39,206 bases of DNA from Frankiaceae bacterium (lineage in GTDB: Bacteria; Actinomycetota; Actinomycetes; Mycobacteriales; SCTD01), in assembly GCA_947479995.1 (NCBI GenBank), contig CANKBT010000002.1, forward strand, positions 1 through 39,206, written 5' to 3'. The notes below the pieces were generated by a model. That model saw only the letters and a list, made by a program, of their open reading frames with translations, made no database searches and was not told where the DNA came from. Shown here in pieces: positions 37,715 through 39,206 of this stretch. Position 1 is the first letter of the stretch. The number at the start of each line of letters is the position of its first letter. The position numbers and the translations under genes were made by a program.

Positions 37715-37878
37715 TCGTCGCCCTCGGCGTCGAGCGCGACGCACCGGGCGCAGTCGCACTCGACGCCCTCGTACCCGGCGTCCTCGTGCGTGCCGCACGG
37801 GTCCAGCACGCCGAGCGTCACCTTGCACGGGCAGGCGTAGCCGCCGGGCCACAGCGCGGGCTCGCGGTCGCCGGTCAC
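37711..37878 (-). CDS. 55-residue Cys-rich phage protein
   Basis: GTG 37878 to TGA 37711-37713. It contains YACPCKVTLGVLDPCGTHED and ECDCARCVALD: seven Cys and one His, probably a zinc-binding fold. Its first 18 bases are identical to those of the gene starting at 37562 (both read VTGDRE). It overlaps both neighbours by 4 bases. No family known to me. Confidence 0.6.
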   Translation of the reverse strand: MTGDREPALWPGGYACPCKVTLGVLDPCGTHEDAGYEGVECDCARCVALDAEGDE

Positions 37879-38207
37879 GTCGCCGCCAGGTCGGCCAGCG
37901 TGGCGAGGGCGTCGTCGTAGTCGCGGCAGGGGCCGCGCTCGGTGTCGTTCGGTCCGTCGTCGCCGCGCAGGCCGAAGTGCGTCGCGCCGCTGTCCTCGAA
38001 GGCGCACCACGAGCAGAGGCGGATGCCGTGCTCGGTGAAGGGCTTGTGCCGGACCGCCTGGTCGTAGGCCCGCCGCGCGATCCGCAGGTCAGCGCCACAG
38101 CGGGCGAGGACCGACTCGCTGCCGGTGCCGCAGGCGGCGTTCTTGGCTTGCCGCTCCGCGACCCGGGCCTCGACAGCGGCGAGCAGGTCGGCGGGGGAGG
38201 CGGTCAC
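37875..38207 (-). CDS. Phage hypothetical protein, Cys-containing
   Basis: 110 residues, GTG 38207. It begins with a helix (PADLLAAVEARVAERQAKNA), continues with a second helix (ARCGADLRIARRAYDQAVRH), then RLCSWCAFEDSGATHFGLRG, where C-x-x-C and a His suggest a metal knuckle, and GPCRDYDDALATLADL at the end. The order of helix and CxxC occurs in several small actinophage proteins. Function unknown. It overlaps both neighbours by 4 bases. Confidence 0.68.
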   Translation of the reverse strand: MTASPADLLAAVEARVAERQAKNAACGTGSESVLARCGADLRIARRAYDQAVRHKPFTEHGIRLCSWCAFEDSGATHFGLRGDDGPNDTERGPCRDYDDALATLADLAAT

Positions 38208-38677
38208 GACGACGCCTCACGGTCGGCGTGTGCGACGAGGGCGAAGCGGAAGGTACGAGCCTGGCGCAGCCAGTAGTCACGTCGCTCCTCTGGCAGGCCC
38301 AGCCAGAGGCCGCGCACCCCCGTGCCAGTGACGTTGCGCCAAGCCGCCCAGAGCGCCATCGCTGCCGCTTCGATGGCCTGCTCGCTGTCCAGCGCCAGAC
38401 GGAAGCGGGCGAGGGCGGGCGGCGCGCTCCACTGGCAGTTGCACGGAACGTCGCTAGCGGCCGGGCAGCCGCGACCGTGTGGCACCGCGAGCACCTCCCG
38501 CGCGGCGTCCGCGGTCGGGCTGGAGGCAACCCGCCGAGCGACAGCGCCGCACGCCACGGAGCACAGCGACAGCCCGAGGGTGGCGCGCGCCTCACTAAGC
38601 GGTTCGCCGCACTGACGGCAGGCGGTCCTCGCGGCGTCCGCGGTCGGGCTGTCGGCCCGGTCGGGGGAGGTCGTCAC
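38204..38677 (-). CDS. Cys-rich phage protein with duplicated segment
   Basis: 157 residues from GTG 38677. An N-terminal zinc-like unit CRQCGEPLSEARATLGLSLC with SVAC is followed by a CPAASDVPCNCQW cluster and a helical C-terminal half (FRLALDSEQAIEAAAMALWA, then EERRDYWLRQARTFRFALVA). The octapeptide SPTADAAR occurs twice (about residues 11-18 and 54-61), encoded by an exact 21-base repeat. It may be a DNA-binding accessory protein. The frame overlaps both neighbours. Confidence 0.65.
   Translation of the reverse strand: MTTSPDRADSPTADAARTACRQCGEPLSEARATLGLSLCSVACGAVARRVASSPTADAAREVLAVPHGRGCPAASDVPCNCQWSAPPALARFRLALDSEQAIEAAAMALWAAWRNVTGTGVRGLWLGLPEERRDYWLRQARTFRFALVAHADREASS
38501..38650 (-). 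repeat. Exact 21-base direct repeat
   Basis: CGCGGCGTCCGCGGTCGGGCT occurs at 38501-38521 and again at 38630-38650, 129 bases apart and in the same frame of one gene, each encoding SPTADAAR. 129 is a multiple of three, so loss or gain of one unit by recombination would keep the frame. Confidence 0.7.
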
Positions 38678-38931
38678 AGCGGCATCCCCTCGCTGTGCAG
38701 GCGGCGCAGCCAAGCGCGCACCTGCGCTGGCGTGTGCAGCCACAAGCCGCTGGCCGGGCTCAGGTTGACCTCGACCCCCTGGATCTCGTCGACGGTCTCG
38801 ACGAGGAAGTCGATGACCACGTCAAGCATCACCGCCGCCTCGGCTGACCACTTCCCAGCGGGCCACACGGCCTTCGTCATCTCGTCCACGACCTCGTCGC
38901 GGTCGGTCGTCCTGCTCGGGCTGTCGTTCAT
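38674..38931 (-). CDS. Small phage protein
   Basis: 85 residues, ATG 38931, with ATGA overlapping the stop of the upstream gene and a GGAGC-like site before it. It is helical and acidic: DEVVDEMTKAVWPAGKWSAE, MLDVVIDFLVETVDEIQGVE, and an end VRAWLRRLHSEGMPL. No family known to me. The strongly coupled junctions support it as real. Confidence 0.62.
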   Translation of the reverse strand: MNDSPSRTTDRDEVVDEMTKAVWPAGKWSAEAAVMLDVVIDFLVETVDEIQGVEVNLSPASGLWLHTPAQVRAWLRRLHSEGMPL

Positions 38932-39206
38932 CGGTGCTCCTGGGTGTCGGGGTGGGCGGTGGGCGGGGCGGCCGGCAGGACGGCCTGCGTGTCGTACGCC
39001 GCTGGCACGGCCGGTGCGTGTCGTGCCTCGCGCGCGGCCGGAGCCGGGACTGGTCGGCGGGCGAGAGCGGCCCGCGCGGCGCGGTACTCGTCGGTGGCGG
39101 GGCTGCCGGTTGGGATGTGTCGGACGGCGAAGGCCTCGCGGTCGACGAGCTCGTCGGCGCGGCAGGGCGAGCAGGCGTGCGCCCACTGGCCGCGGTGCCG
39201 GCCGCA
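38928..39206 (-). CDS. Phage protein with HxC..C knuckle, C-terminal part (5' end outside window)
   Basis: The frame is open to the window edge and gives the last 92 residues. It starts CGRHRGQWAHACSPCRADEL, with Cys, His, His-x-Cys-x-x-Cys ligands that could bind zinc. Then comes a helix (VDREAFAVRHIPTGSP, DEYRAARAALARR) and a long Pro/Ala-rich, probably disordered tail ending QEHR. Proteins with this knuckle are common in actinobacterial phages, often near early or middle genes. Function unknown. Confidence 0.62.
   Translation of the reverse strand, partial: CGRHRGQWAHACSPCRADELVDREAFAVRHIPTGSPATDEYRAARAALARRPVPAPAAREARHAPAVPAAYDTQAVLPAAPPTAHPDTQEHR

Larger units (their letters stand above)
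7097..39206. mobile_element. Siphovirus-type prophage, left part (right end outside window)
   Basis: From about 7,097 to the window edge the DNA carries phage genes: a complete set for packaging, capsid, tail and lysis on the minus strand (10,690 to at least 37,191), preceded by a cargo block of mixed strands. Gene order in the direction of transcription is terminase, portal, MuF-like protein, protease/scaffold, capsid, connectors, tail tube, chaperones, tape measure, tip proteins, lysis and fibres, which is typical of actinobacterial siphoviruses. All late genes look intact, without frameshifts other than the expected chaperone slip. Integrase, repressor and replication genes would lie to the right of the window. 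Confidence 0.9.

Overview
The window is very GC-rich and has the codon bias, GTG starts and gene set of an actinobacterium. It divides into a host chromosomal part (1 to about 7,096) and the left part of an integrated tailed phage (about 7,097 to the right edge). The phage has HK97-type capsid genes and a long tail-measure gene, so it is a siphovirus. No integrase is present in the window, and the right end of the prophage lies beyond it. The host genus cannot be fixed; the panB-glnA2 neighbourhood resembles that of many Actinomycetota.

Host part. The end of a metal-receptor binding protein (1-286) faces a compact minus-strand group: nadE (NAD synthetase), panB (pantothenate synthesis) and a GNAT acetyltransferase. 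Two plus-strand genes follow, a STAS/SpoIIAA-like protein and a siderophore-type substrate-binding lipoprotein, behind a sequence matching the core of an IdeR/DmdR iron box. Next come an aldo/keto reductase (minus) and a secreted SMP-30-like beta-propeller protein (plus) that ends in a strong hairpin. Directly after the hairpin are the first seven codons of a GlnA2-type glutamine synthetase (MEKQQEF). The reading frame then departs into unrelated DNA, so the phage appears to have integrated in the 5' end of glnA2.

Cargo part (7,097-10,671). Between the left junction and the phage late operon lies a block with its own promoters. It holds an unknown minus-strand gene, then a plus-strand operon of a BrnT-like putative toxin, a ribbon-helix-helix protein and a beta-family (sce7725-like) protein. 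A convergent sce7726-family protein with a PD-(D/E)XK nuclease signature follows, then two small plus-strand genes and a bidirectional hairpin. This is the best candidate in the window for a little-described defence or superinfection-exclusion system.

Late phage operon, read from right to left on the minus strand. It starts with a run of small Cys-rich proteins and a putative small terminase, then a zinc/HTH protein, the large terminase, portal, MuF-like protein, protease with an in-frame nested scaffold, decoration protein and major capsid protein. Head-tail joining proteins, tail tube, frameshifted tail chaperones, tape measure, distal tail and Gp37-like proteins follow. It ends with tip and fibre proteins, an alpha/beta hydrolase, holin candidates, an amidase endolysin, and fibre proteins including a LamG protein with a five-fold 20-residue repeat. 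Most junctions are 4-base GTGA or ATGA overlaps, which points to translational coupling. No tRNA, CRISPR array or insertion sequence was seen.
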